This document shows, piece by piece, positions 38,214 through 46,502 of a stretch of 64,000 nt of DNA. The notes below the pieces were generated by a model, which made no database searches, had not been told where the DNA came from, and saw only the letters and a program-made list of their open reading frames with translations. Positions within the stretch are counted from its first letter, which is position 1; each line of letters opens with the position of its first letter. Made by a program: the position numbers and the translations under genes. The DNA is from Asticcacaulis sp. (GTDB lineage Bacteria; Pseudomonadota; Alphaproteobacteria; Caulobacterales; Caulobacteraceae): contig JANQAC010000002.1 in the NCBI GenBank assembly GCA_024707255.1, forward strand, positions 242,001-306,000, read 5' to 3'.

Positions 38214-38672
38214 ATGACGATCACGCTCTACATCGATGCCGACGCCTGCCCCGTAAAGGATGAGACCTACAAGGTGGCTGCCCGTTACGGCCTGAAGACC
38301 TTAGTGGTGTCGAACAGTTTCATCCAGGTACCCCGGTCGCCGCTGATCGGGCGGATGATTGTCGACGCCGGGCCGGATGTGGCTGATGACTGGATTGTGG
38401 CTCAGGTCGTGGCCGGTGATGTGGTCATCACCAACGATATTCCGCTGGCGTCGCGCGTTCTGGCGAAAGGTGGTCATGCGGTCGCACCCAATGGCCGGGC
38501 GTTCACACCGGATTCAATAGGCGGCGCCCTGGCCAGCCGCGCCCTGATGGAGCACATCCGATCGACCGGCGACATTATCGGCGGGCCGCCGCCGTTTTCC
38601 GCCGCCGATCGCTCGCAGTTTCTCCAGACCCTCGATCAAGTGGTTGGCCGTGAGATCAGGCGGCCGCGATAA
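38214..38672 (+). CDS. YaiI/YqxD family protein (UPF0178, DUF188)
   Basis: 152 residues. The N-terminal LYIDADACPVKDETYKVA and the middle GPDVADDWIVAQVVAGDVVITNDIPLA carry the acidic residues of this PIN-like nuclease fold. Family members are widespread and their function is not established. I chose the ATG at 38214 because it begins the family sequence. The longer upstream frame to 38121 has no family resemblance. It is followed by a small-RNA candidate with its own promoter. Confidence 0.9.
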   Translation: MTITLYIDADACPVKDETYKVAARYGLKTLVVSNSFIQVPRSPLIGRMIVDAGPDVADDWIVAQVVAGDVVITNDIPLASRVLAKGGHAVAPNGRAFTPDSIGGALASRALMEHIRSTGDIIGGPPPFSAADRSQFLQTLDQVVGREIRRPR

Positions 38673-38737
38673 TCACACAATCTCTGCGATTGTTGCGGAT
38701 CGCAAATCCAATGTGATTGAATCTGTAACAATCGGCC

Positions 38738-38766
38738 TTGAAATTTTTCGCATCGCACCATATTAT
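38738..38766 (+). promoter_or_regulatory. Sigma70-type promoter for the small RNA
   Basis: TTGAAA (38738-38743) and TATTAT (38761-38766) are separated by exactly 17 bases. Expected transcription start is about 38773. This is the best -35/-10 pair in the window. Confidence 0.7.
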
Positions 38767-38772
38767 ACAATT

Positions 38773-38856
38773 GTTCGGTGCCTTCCTGGCGCTGATGCCC
38801 TTCCTGGGCGTTTCCTCCCTGTAAACTGGCCGCGCCGTAGAGCGCGGCTTTTTTTT
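38773..38856 (+). ncRNA. Twin-hairpin trans-acting small RNA candidate
   Basis: About 84 nt from the predicted start to the end of the U-run. Two adjacent hairpins each have a six-pair stem and the identical loop UUCCU (38777-38793 and 38795-38811). They are followed by a single-stranded UUUCCUCCC region (38811-38819), then a rho-independent terminator. Exposed UUCCU and CCUCC stretches can pair with Shine-Dalgarno sequences. Similar C-rich loops are known in alphaproteobacterial regulatory RNAs such as the Rhodobacter CcsR (cuckoo) RNAs. It lies between convergent genes, so it is not an obvious 5'-UTR. I did not match it to a named family. Confidence 0.7.
38829..38856 (+). terminator. Rho-independent terminator of the small RNA
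   Basis: GCCGCGC (38829-38835) pairs with GCGCGGC (38842-38848) around CGTAGA, followed by eight T (38849-38856). Plus-strand only. Confidence 0.9.
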
Positions 38857-38858
38857 GC

Positions 38859-40268
38859 TCAATGTATGGCGATGCGGGCGGCTTTGGATTGCGTGCGGAC
38901 CCGGAACCAGTCTTCAATGCGCGCCATATCCTGCCGCGACAGGCGCTTGCCGGAATGGGCAACCAGAATCGGTACAGGGGCGGTCTCTGGGGCCGCCTCC
39001 GGCTCAATTGAGGCAGTGATCGCAGAGCCAGCGCTGTCTCCATCAGCCTCTTCCGCAGGCGCTGCGCCCACGCCTTCCCCGATCAGAATATCCGTCAAAT
39101 CGGGATATTGCGCCTTCAGTTCGGCGGTCAGTTGCGCCGATTGTGCGCTCCATGCCACCTGGCGGCGCAAATCGGCAATCTGCTGGTCGCGTGACGCTAA
39201 CGCCAGTTCGTTACCGGAAAGCTCCTTCACTATGCCGTCACGCAGGGTGTTTATGTCGATATTGTCGTCTCCGGCCTGATGAACGGTCAAGATTGCGCCT
39301 TTCAGGCCGGTGGCCGGCAGGTGCGTGCGGATGGTGTCGATCGTCCTGGCCGACAGACGGTCACCGATCAGGGTGACCTCGACGTGTTTGTTTTTGGGCG
39401 TGATGCCGATCTCGACGACGTGCGATTTCGGGAAATTGAACTCCTGGCGCACGAACTGGCTGGCCTTGTTATGGAAGACCTCATTGCCGACCAGCCGGTA
39501 GGCCAGGTACAGGCTGGGCAGGCCGGTCAGGAGAACCACGAGGAACAGGACACGCTTGACGCGCGTTTCCATAACCGGATCGACGAACTGCTTGTGGGGC
39601 GGATTGAGCAGGCCGATTACCAGAACGGCGGCCGCGGCGATATAGACGCAGTTGATTGAAAACAGATAGAAGGCGCCCAGGAAATAGGCCCAGTTGCCAT
39701 TGGCCAGGCCATAGCCGGCGGTACACAGGGGCGGCATCAGCGCCGTGGCGATGGCGACGCCGGGAATGACATTGGTTTTTTCTTTCCGGGTCACGCCGAT
39801 AATGCCGGCAAAGCCGCCGAAAAGCGCGATCAGCACGTCCCAGATGGTGGGGGAGGTGCGGGCCAGAAGTTCGGAATGCGCCTCGGTCAGCGGGCTCAGG
39901 GCGAAATAGATGGTGGAGGTCAGGAGGCTGATCAGGGTGGCGATGAGCAGGTTGCCAACGGATTTTCGGATCAGCGCAAAATCATAGATGCCGATGCCGT
40001 AGCCAATGCCCATGATCGGCCCCATCAGCGGCGAGATCAGCATGGCACCGATGATCACGGCGGTCGAATTGACGTTCAGACCGATCGACGCGACGAAAAT
40101 GGCGAACATCAGGATCCACGGGGTGGCCCCGCGTAGTTCCACGCCGGCGCGCAGGCTTTCGTCGATCATCGCGTCGTCGGCCTTATCATCCAGCAGGCTG
40201 AAACGATTGAGAAAGCCATGCCAGGAACGGGCGGCCGGATTTGATGATGAGGACGGCGTTTTGGGCAT
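38859..40268 (-). CDS. DUF389 (TIGR00341-like) membrane protein
   Basis: 469 residues. The N-terminal part has the family core: ATPWILMFAIFVASIGLNVNSTAVIIGAMLISPLMGPI-type sequence, VTRKEKTNVIPGVAIATALMPPLCTAG and repeated hydrophobic segments, about 8 TM in all (to about 260). A soluble C-terminal tail has alternating beta and helix (about 275-370), then an Ala/Glu-rich linker (about 385-440). DUF389 proteins are found in most bacteria and have no firm function. The gene starts 77 bases before the left end of the IS21 insertion, so the insertion may have altered its promoter. AAAGG is 7 bases upstream of the ATG. Confidence 0.88.
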   Translation of the reverse strand: MPKTPSSSSNPAARSWHGFLNRFSLLDDKADDAMIDESLRAGVELRGATPWILMFAIFVASIGLNVNSTAVIIGAMLISPLMGPIMGIGYGIGIYDFALIRKSVGNLLIATLISLLTSTIYFALSPLTEAHSELLARTSPTIWDVLIALFGGFAGIIGVTRKEKTNVIPGVAIATALMPPLCTAGYGLANGNWAYFLGAFYLFSINCVYIAAAAVLVIGLLNPPHKQFVDPVMETRVKRVLFLVVLLTGLPSLYLAYRLVGNEVFHNKASQFVRQEFNFPKSHVVEIGITPKNKHVEVTLIGDRLSARTIDTIRTHLPATGLKGAILTVHQAGDDNIDINTLRDGIVKELSGNELALASRDQQIADLRRQVAWSAQSAQLTAELKAQYPDLTDILIGEGVGAAPAEEADGDSAGSAITASIEPEAAPETAPVPILVAHSGKRLSRQDMARIEDWFRVRTQSKAARIAIH

Positions 40269-40338
40269 TATGTGACCTTTGCGATGATCAATTCATAACG
40301 GGGCCGGCTGGATGCGCAAACTGACATATCCGTGTCCG

Positions 40339-40345
40339 GTCAGTC
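40339..40345. repeat. Left target-site duplication of the IS
   Basis: GTCAGTC directly before the left IS end, identical to 42832-42838. Confidence 0.85.
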
Positions 40346-40372
40346 TGTTAATTTTCACCGAGAACTGACCCA
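40346..40372 (+). repeat. Left terminal inverted repeat of the IS
   Basis: Begins TGTTAATTTTC and ends GAACTGACCCA. 23 of 27 positions match the complement of the right end. A second, shifted copy of the inner motif (TTTTCACCTAGAACTGACCC) follows at about 40375, the multiple-terminal-repeat pattern of IS21 elements. Confidence 0.85.
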
Positions 40373-40506
40373 GTATTTTCACCTAGAACTGACCCGCCTA
40401 AAAGGTATAATCCTATGGGTCATGTTGGGGTCAAGTCACAGTTTTCTCCCTTCTCGATTTCACTGTTGCGGTGCTTGCCTTGAAGCGGAAGCTGTCGTTT
40501 CCGGTT

Positions 40507-41211
40507 TCAAGGATTATGGCAGTGATGCGTGAGCCGGTCGAGCAGCGCGGTGGTCATCTTGGCATCGCCGAACACACCCGCCCATTCGCTGAAGCTGAGA
40601 TTGGTGGTTATGACGACGCTGGTCTGTTCGTAGAGCCGGCTTAGCATGTGGAACAACAAGGCGCCGCCGGACGCGCTGAACGGCAGGTAGCCCAGCTCAT
40701 CGAGGATGACCATATCGAGCTTGAGTAACCGGTCCGCCATTTGGCCGACCTTGCCCTGGGCCTTTTCCTGTTCAAGCAGGTTGACCAGTTCGATGGTCGA
40801 GAAGAAACGCACCTTCTTTCGATGATGCTCGACAGCCTGCACGCCCAGCGCTGTGGCGACATGGGTTTTGCCAGTGCCAGGTCCCCCGATCAGGACAACG
40901 TTGTGCGCACCGTCGATAAACTCACATCGATGTAACTGCCGCACAAGCGCTTCATTGACCTCACCGGAAGCAAAGTCATAGCCCGACAGGTCTTTGTAGG
41001 CCGGGAAGCGGGCCGATTTGATCTGATAGGCAATAGACCTGACCTCCCGCTCAGCCGTTTCGGCCTTCAGAAGCTGGGACAGGATTGGCATCGCGCTTTC
41101 AAACGCAGGCGAGCCCTGCTCGGTCAGTTCGCCTGCGGCCTGGGCCATGCCGTACATTTTCAGAGCTCGTAGCATGATGATAATGGCCGCACTGGCGGGA
41201 TCATGACGCAT
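40507..41211 (-). CDS. istB: IS21 helper ATPase
   Basis: AAA+ protein that activates the IstA transposase and helps choose the target. Walker [16 protein letters not shown] and Walker [14 protein letters not shown] are present, with the sensor-like [13 protein letters not shown] chose the ATG at 41211, which overlaps the istA end. The frame stops early after LTHHCHNP. With one A fewer (plus-strand TT at 40514-40515) it would read [16 protein letters not shown] and run to 40431, as in intact IstB proteins. So about 25 C-terminal residues are lost in the given sequence. Confidence 0.9.
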   Translation of the reverse strand: MRHDPASAAIIIMLRALKMYGMAQAAGELTEQGSPAFESAMPILSQLLKAETAEREVRSIAYQIKSARFPAYKDLSGYDFASGEVNEALVRQLHRCEFIDGAHNVVLIGGPGTGKTHVATALGVQAVEHHRKKVRFFSTIELVNLLEQEKAQGKVGQMADRLLKLDMVILDELGYLPFSASGGALLFHMLSRLYEQTSVVITTNLSFSEWAGVFGDAKMTTALLDRLTHHCHNP

Positions 41212-42721
41212 GACGGCCCTCCGTGCGCAAGGCATCATAGCGCTCAACATTAGCCAGGGGTTCCTGCCTCAGCCGCAGCGCCTGTGGCGCATCGATTGTA
41301 TCGGGCGGCGTTGTCCCGTCGATCAGGCGATGCAGCAGGTTCAGGATGTGTGTCTTGGTTGGCACGCCACCAGCCAGTGCCAGCTCAACGGCTTGCAAGA
41401 CGACCTGTTCGTCATGTTGAAGAACAAGGGCCAGGATTTCGACCATTTCCCGATCGCCACCAGGGCGTTTGAGGAGGTGCCCCTGAAGCCGCCGGAAGGA
41501 TTCCGGCAGATCAGTGAATGGCGCGCCGTTACGCAGGGCGCCTGGCTTGCGCTGGATCACCGCCAGATAGTGACGCCAATCGTAGACGGTGCGACCAGGC
41601 GTATGATGGCTGCGATCTATAATCCGTTGATGCTCGCACAGGATCTGACCTTCCGCCGCCACGACGATGCGATCTGGATAGACGCGCACGCTGACCGGGC
41701 GGTTGGCGAACGAGGCCGGCACGCTGTAGCGATTGCGCTCCAAATGGATCAGGCACGTCGGGGTCACCCGTTTGGTATGTTCGACGAAGCCGTCGAACGG
41801 CCGCGTGGGCGCCATTAAGTAGTCCTGCTCTTCCGCCCAGACATCCGCAATCGTCCCCGGCAGTTCACCATGCGGGATTTCCCGCCAGTAAGCGATACAC
41901 CGCTCTTCCAGCCAGACATTCAGAGCCGCCAGGTTCGGGAAGCTGGGTATCGGTATCCATAGCCGGTGACGGGCATCCTGGACGTTCTTCTCGACCTGTC
42001 CCTTCTCCCAGCCTGACGCCGGATTGCAGAACTCGGCATCGAACAGATAATGACTGGCCATCGCCTGGAAGCGCAGGTTCACCTGCCGCGCCTTGCCGAC
42101 TCCGATCTTATCGACCGCCGTTCTCATATTGTCATAAATACCCCGCCGCGGCACCCCGCCCAGCACGCGGAAGGCTTCGACATGAGCATCGAACAGCATC
42201 TCATGCGTCTGAAGCGGATAGGCCCTGAGGAAGAAGGCCCGGCTGTATGCCAGCTTGAAGTGGGCTACCTGAAGCTTGGTGCGCTCGCCACCCAGAACGG
42301 CCCAGTCCTCGCTCCAGTCGAACTGGAAGGCTTCGCCGGCCTCGAAGGCCGAGGGTACGAAGGTCCCGCGGCCAGTTGTTTGCTGGTCACGCAAACGACT
42401 GGCTTTCCAATCCCGCGCAAAAGCCGCCACACGACCATAGGATCCCTCGTAACCCAAGGCAATCAGATCGCCGTGGAGCTGTTTGATGGTGCGCTTTTGC
42501 TTGCGAGACTTGCCAGTTTCAATCTTCAGCCAATGCGCCAGTTTCTCAGCGTACGGGTCCAGCTTACTGGGCCGGTCCGGCACCCGATACTTCGGCTCAA
42601 CAGCGTCAGATCGTAGGTATCTGCGGATAGTGTTGCGGGACAATCCTGTCCGCCGCGATATCTCCCGGATCGATATCCGATCACGGAAAGCCCAGCGTCT
42701 GATGACGCTCAATAGTGCCAT
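41201..42721 (-). CDS. istA: IS21 transposase
   Basis: About 506 residues. The N-terminal helix-turn-helix ([21 protein letters not shown]) binds the ends. The DDE catalytic core has Asp in FQFDWSED, Asp in [11 protein letters not shown] and Glu in [11 protein letters not shown]. The C-terminal beta-barrel region ([20 protein letters not shown]) follows. I chose the ATG at 42721 because GGAG lies about 10 bases upstream. A TTG at 42778 inside the terminal repeats is less likely. It ends inside the istB start. Confidence 0.93.
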   Translation of the reverse strand: MALLSVIRRWAFRDRISIREISRRTGLSRNTIRRYLRSDAVEPKYRVPDRPSKLDPYAEKLAHWLKIETGKSRKQKRTIKQLHGDLIALGYEGSYGRVAAFARDWKASRLRDQQTTGRGTFVPSAFEAGEAFQFDWSEDWAVLGGERTKLQVAHFKLAYSRAFFLRAYPLQTHEMLFDAHVEAFRVLGGVPRRGIYDNMRTAVDKIGVGKARQVNLRFQAMASHYLFDAEFCNPASGWEKGQVEKNVQDARHRLWIPIPSFPNLAALNVWLEERCIAYWREIPHGELPGTIADVWAEEQDYLMAPTRPFDGFVEHTKRVTPTCLIHLERNRYSVPASFANRPVSVRVYPDRIVVAAEGQILCEHQRIIDRSHHTPGRTVYDWRHYLAVIQRKPGALRNGAPFTDLPESFRRLQGHLLKRPGGDREMVEILALVLQHDEQVVLQAVELALAGGVPTKTHILNLLHRLIDGTTPPDTIDAPQALRLRQEPLANVERYDALRTEGRHAS

Positions 42722-42804
42722 GTCTATCACTCCAAGGCCCTCGCTGTCTGACAACGAGGGGAGTTTCACATGGGTCAATTCTCAGTGAAAATTACGAGGC
42801 CAAG

Positions 42805-42831
42805 TGGGTCAGTTCTAAGTGGAAATCAACA
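42805..42831 (-). repeat. Right terminal inverted repeat of the IS
   Basis: Begins TGGGTCAGTTC and ends ATCAACA. Complement of the left end at 23 of 27 positions. Confidence 0.85.
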
Positions 42832-42838
42832 GTCAGTC
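42832..42838. repeat. Right target-site duplication of the IS
   Basis: GTCAGTC directly after the right IS end, identical to 40339-40345, 2 bases before the putR stop codon. Confidence 0.85.
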
Positions 42839-42839
42839 G

Positions 42840-43295
42840 TCACACAGGCAGGGCCTGGGTGTTCTTGACCTCTTCCAGCACGGCATAGGTGCGGGTTTCG
42901 CGCACGCCCGGCATATCCACCAAAGTGGTGCCGAGAAAATGCCGGTAGGCGGCCATGTCCTTGACGCGCACCTTGATCAAATAGTCGAAGCCGCCGCCCA
43001 CCATATGGCATTCCATGATTTCCGGCCGGCGTTTTACCGCGCGGGCAAATTCCTCGAACAGGCCGCCGGTGGTGCGATCAAGCAGGATCTCGACGAAGAT
43101 CATCAGGGCGCAATCGAGCTTTTCCGGATCGAGCACCGCCATGGTGCCGAGGATATAGCCGTCCTTGCGCAGCCGTTTGACGCGCTCGAAACAGGCCGCC
43201 GGCGATATATGGCACAGGTCGGCCATGGCCTGGTTAGTGATGCGGCCATCGGCCTGAAGGGCGCGCAGGAGGCGCCGGTCCATTTCATCGAGCAT
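42840..43295 (-). CDS. putR: Lrp/AsnC-family regulator, probable proline-responsive activator of putA
   Basis: 151 residues, the normal Lrp length. The N-terminal helix-turn-helix (MDRRLLRALQADGRITNQAMADLCHISPAACFERVKRL) is followed by the RAM ligand domain (YILGTMAVLDPEKLDCALMIFVEI, then MECHMVGGGFDYLIKVRVKDM). It diverges from putA with a 129-base gap. In alphaproteobacteria such a neighbour (PutR) activates putA in the presence of proline. Direct repeats in the shared gap fit its binding. The stop is 2 bases from the IS21 insertion, so the coding region is intact. Confidence 0.88.
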   Translation of the reverse strand: MLDEMDRRLLRALQADGRITNQAMADLCHISPAACFERVKRLRKDGYILGTMAVLDPEKLDCALMIFVEILLDRTTGGLFEEFARAVKRRPEIMECHMVGGGFDYLIKVRVKDMAAYRHFLGTTLVDMPGVRETRTYAVLEEVKNTQALPV

Positions 43296-43305
43296 TGTAA
43301 ATTCC

Positions 43306-43390
43306 TTCGGCCATATGCCGCTTTAAGGAAATAATATTCGGATATGCTTGTCAAAATTCCAAGCACATTCGGCAAATTTGGCCATATACC
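43306..43390. promoter_or_regulatory. putR-putA divergent control region with direct repeats
   Basis: TTCGGCCATATGCC (43306-43319) and TTTGGCCATATACC (43377-43390) match at 12 of 14 positions and are 71 bases apart, close to seven helical turns. A partial TTCGGATATGC lies between them. The right copy ends 5 bases before a TATAAT (43396-43401) that could be the putA -10. These are good candidates for PutR (Lrp-type) sites. Confidence 0.5.
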
Positions 43391-43424
43391 ATAGATATAA
43401 TCAGCCATAAAGGGTGCCGCCCAC

Positions 43425-46400
43425 ATGCTTGACGCGCTTGACCTGACCCGCTCGCAAATGGTGGCCCTGCTACGGGCACCGGAATCCGACGTGCTCAAGA
43501 GTCTGTTGCCAGCGGCCACGCTCGATGCCGCCACCCGCGGCCGTGTTGTCGATCAGGCTCGCCTGATCCTGAATGACCTGCGCGCCGCGCAATCGACCGG
43601 CTGGATCAACCGCTTCCTGCAGGAATATCGCCTCAATACGCAGGAGGGCGTGGCTTTGCTGTCTCTGGCCGAAGCCTATCTGCGCGTACCTGACACCACT
43701 ACGGCCGACCTGCTGATCAAGGACAAGCTGGGCGATGCCGACTGGAAGGCGCATTCGGGCCAATCCGGCTCAAAACTGGTCAATTCGGCCACCTTTGGCC
43801 TGGTCCTGACCCGTGCCCTGGTGGCGGACGAGGGCGGCGTGCTGAAGGGCCTGCTGGCGCGCGCCGGTGAGCCGTTCATCCGTGCTGGTGTCGCCGCCGC
43901 CATGCGCCTGATGGGCTCGGTCTTCGTCATGGGGCGCGACATCGAAGAGGCGCTGGATCGGGCCGCGAAACCGGAGAATAAAGGCTTTACTGCTAGTTTC
44001 GACATGCTGGGCAGATCCGCCCGTACCTGGGACGACGCCCACAAGTATTTCGAGTCCTATGAGAACGCTATCGCGGCCGTGGGCGCCTCGAAGAAGGTGT
44101 TGGGCCACAATATCTCGGTCAAGCTGTCGGCCCTGCACCCGCGTTATGAAGTCGCCAATGCAAAAGCCTGCGTGCCCGAACTGACCGAAATGATGATTGG
44201 TCTGTCGCGCAAGGCGGCGGGTCTGGGGATCGGCCTGACGGTCGATGCCGAGGAAACTGAGCGCCTTATGATGTCGCTCGATATCATCGAGGGCGTGGCG
44301 CGTGATCCGCAGTTGTCCGACTGGGACGGTTTCGGCATGGCCATCCAGGCCTATGGCAAGCGCTGCCGCCCACTGGTCGGCTGGGCCGAGGCGCTGGGCG
44401 CCGCCACGGGCCGGAAGCTGTTTGTCCGTCTGGTCAAGGGCGCCTACTGGGATTCCGAGATCAAGAAGGCCCAAGTCGATGGCCTGACCGATTATCCGCT
44501 CTTCACCCGCAAGGCGGCGACCGACGTCTCCTATCTCGCCTGCGCCCGTGATATGCTCGATGCCGGCCATATCTATCCGGCCTTTGCCGGCCATAACGCC
44601 CTGACCGTCGCCACCCTGATCGAATGGGCGGGTAAGCGCCGTGATTTCGAGTTTCAGCGCCTGCATGGCATGGGCGAGGGGTTGCATGAGCGCCTGGTGC
44701 GCGAGGAAGGCTTTGCCTGCCGCACCTATGCGCCGGTCGGCGGCCACCGCGAACTGCTCGCCTATCTCGTGCGCCGCCTGCTGGAAAACGGCGCCAACAG
44801 TTCTTTCGTTCATCAACTCGCCGACGCGACCATTACCGAGGACATGCTCTTGGCCGACCCCGCAAATCGTATCGCCACCGTAAATGGCCGTCCGCATCCC
44901 GGCATCCGCAAGCCGACCGAACTCTTCCCCGGTCGTGTAAACTCTTCCGGCATCGATCTGAATGACGAAGCCACGCTGCAAACCGTCCTGGAAGCGGTTG
45001 GCAAGTCGCAGGTGGTCGCCGCCACGGCGCTCGTCTCCGGCCAGCCGGTCACCGGCGAAGCGAAGCCAGTGATCAATCCGGCCACCGGCGCGCCCGTCGG
45101 CAGCGTCATCGAGGCCGTGGCTTATGATGTGCGCCGCGCCATCGCCGCCGCCACGGCCGCCGCGCCGACCGGGACGCGCGCCCGGTCGAAGACCGCGCCG
45201 CCTGCCTGGAGCGCCTGGCTGACCTGCTGGAAGCACACCGCCCGGAACTCCTGCGCCTGGCCGTTCAGGAAGCAGGCAAAACCGTGGGCGATGCGGTGGC
45301 CGAAGTGCGCGAGGCGGTCGATTTCTGCCGCTACTATGCCAACCAGGCGCGCACCTCGCTGGCGCCGGAAATCCTGCCGGGGCCGACGGGCGAGCGCAAC
45401 GAACTGCGCCTCGTGGGGCGCGGCGTCTTCGCCTGTATTTCACCGTGGAACTTCCCGCTGGCCATCTTCCCTGGGTCAGATCACCGCCGCGCTCGTCACC
45501 GGCAATGCCGTGGTCGCCAAGCCCGCGCCGCAGACGCCGCTGATCGCGCATCTGGCCATTCAACTGGCGCACAAGGCCGGCATCCCGGCCGATGTCCTGC
45601 ACTTCCTGCCGGGCGGTATCGAGGTCGGCGACGCGATCATCTCCCACACCGGTATCAATGGCGTGGCCTTCACCGGCTCGATGCCGACGGCGCGGACCAT
45701 CGCCCGCAACCTGCTTAAGGATGACAACCGCCCGATCGTGCCGCTGATCGCCGAAACTGGCGGTCTGAACGCCATGATCGTCGATTCCTCGGCCCTGCCG
45801 GAGCAGGTGGTGGCTGATGTGGTCACCTCGGCTTTCCGCAGCGCCGGCCAGCGCTGTTCGGCCCTGCGTCTTCTGGTGGTTCAGGAGGATATCGCCGACG
45901 GCCTGATCCGTCTCCTGACCGGCGCGATGGATACGCTGGTGCTCGGCGATCCGGCCAATATCCGCACTGATGTGGGGCCGGTGATCGACGCTAGCGCCCG
46001 CGACAGGCTGGAAGCCTACCGCCAGTCGATGAAGGCCAACTGGATTCACGCCCTGGAAAATCCCGCCCTTTCCGGCACATTCCTGCCGCCGACCCTCATC
46101 CGTCTGGAAAAAATCGAAGACCTGACCAGCGAATGGTTCGGGCCGGTGCTGCATATCGTCACCTGGAAGGCCGGCGAACTGGAGAATGTGGTCGCTCGCA
46201 TCAATGCCCAGGGCTACGGCCTGACCATGGGCCTGCATTCCCGCATCAAGGCCACGGCCGATGCGGTCAGCGACCTGGCGCGGGTTGGCAATCTCTATGT
46301 CAACCGCTCGATGATCGGCGCGGTGGTCGGCTCCCAGCCGTTTGGCGGCGAGGGCCTTTCCGGCACCGGCCCCAAGGCGGGCGGCCCGCACTTCCTGATG

Positions 46401-46490
46401 CGCTTTGTCAGTGAGCGGACGATCTCTACCGATACGACTTCGGCCGGCGGCAATGCGACTCTGCTGTCACTGGCCGAGACGGACATCTGA
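43425..46490 (+). CDS. putA: Bifunctional proline dehydrogenase / P5C dehydrogenase, with a hidden double frameshift
   Basis: 1021 residues. The PRODH domain (about 130-440) oxidises proline to P5C with FAD (for example FVRLVKGAYWDSEIK, FAGHNALTVATLIEWA, FEFQRLHGMGEGLHE). The P5C dehydrogenase domain (about 530-1000) has FTGSMPTARTIARN, the ETGG region and the catalytic Cys811 in SAGQRCSALR. From about 45171 to 45471 the frame is wrong: after AIAAATAAAPTG it turns into Arg/Trp-rich nonsense and returns at LGQITAALVTGNAVVAKP. Another frame there gives the proper sequence (LEAHRPELLRLAVQEAGKTVGDAV to FACISPWNFPLAIF). A missing base near 45171-45173 and an extra C near 45469-45471 cancel out, so about 100 residues, including the conserved PWN motif, are not encoded as given. 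Confidence 0.95.
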   Translation: MLDALDLTRSQMVALLRAPESDVLKSLLPAATLDAATRGRVVDQARLILNDLRAAQSTGWINRFLQEYRLNTQEGVALLSLAEAYLRVPDTTTADLLIKDKLGDADWKAHSGQSGSKLVNSATFGLVLTRALVADEGGVLKGLLARAGEPFIRAGVAAAMRLMGSVFVMGRDIEEALDRAAKPENKGFTASFDMLGRSARTWDDAHKYFESYENAIAAVGASKKVLGHNISVKLSALHPRYEVANAKACVPELTEMMIGLSRKAAGLGIGLTVDAEETERLMMSLDIIEGVARDPQLSDWDGFGMAIQAYGKRCRPLVGWAEALGAATGRKLFVRLVKGAYWDSEIKKAQVDGLTDYPLFTRKAATDVSYLACARDMLDAGHIYPAFAGHNALTVATLIEWAGKRRDFEFQRLHGMGEGLHERLVREEGFACRTYAPVGGHRELLAYLVRRLLENGANSSFVHQLADATITEDMLLADPANRIATVNGRPHPGIRKPTELFPGRVNSSGIDLNDEATLQTVLEAVGKSQVVAATALVSGQPVTGEAKPVINPATGAPVGSVIEAVAYDVRRAIAAATAAAPTGTRARSKTAPPAWSAWLTCWKHTARNSCAWPFRKQAKPWAMRWPKCARRSISAATMPTRRAPRWRRKSCRGRRASATNCASWGAASSPVFHRGTSRWPSSLGQITAALVTGNAVVAKPAPQTPLIAHLAIQLAHKAGIPADVLHFLPGGIEVGDAIISHTGINGVAFTGSMPTARTIARNLLKDDNRPIVPLIAETGGLNAMIVDSSALPEQVVADVVTSAFRSAGQRCSALRLLVVQEDIADGLIRLLTGAMDTLVLGDPANIRTDVGPVIDASARDRLEAYRQSMKANWIHALENPALSGTFLPPTLIRLEKIEDLTSEWFGPVLHIVTWKAGELENVVARINAQGYGLTMGLHSRIKATADAVSDLARVGNLYVNRSMIGAVVGSQPFGGEGLSGTGPKAGGPHFLMRFVSERTISTDTTSAGGNATLLSLAETDI

Positions 46491-46502
46491 GCCTAAAGCC
46501 CT

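Larger units (their letters stand above)
40346..42831 (-). mobile_element. Complete IS21-family insertion sequence, 2486 bp
   Basis: The element starts TG and ends CA, with 27-bp imperfect terminal inverted repeats, inner repeat copies, and the two IS21 genes istA and istB on the minus strand. It is flanked by a perfect 7-bp duplication GTCAGTC, within the range known for IS21 elements. It sits in the gap between the putR stop codon, 2 bases from the right duplication, and the DUF389 start, so no gene is disrupted. The intact duplication argues for a fairly recent insertion. A possible frameshift near the istB end may reduce activity or may be a sequence error. Confidence 0.92.

Noticed and set aside
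43770..46391. An 873-codon open frame on the minus strand opposite putA
   Set aside because: It mirrors the codon pattern of putA in high-GC DNA, lacks any domain or family features, and is far too long an overlap with a conserved enzyme.
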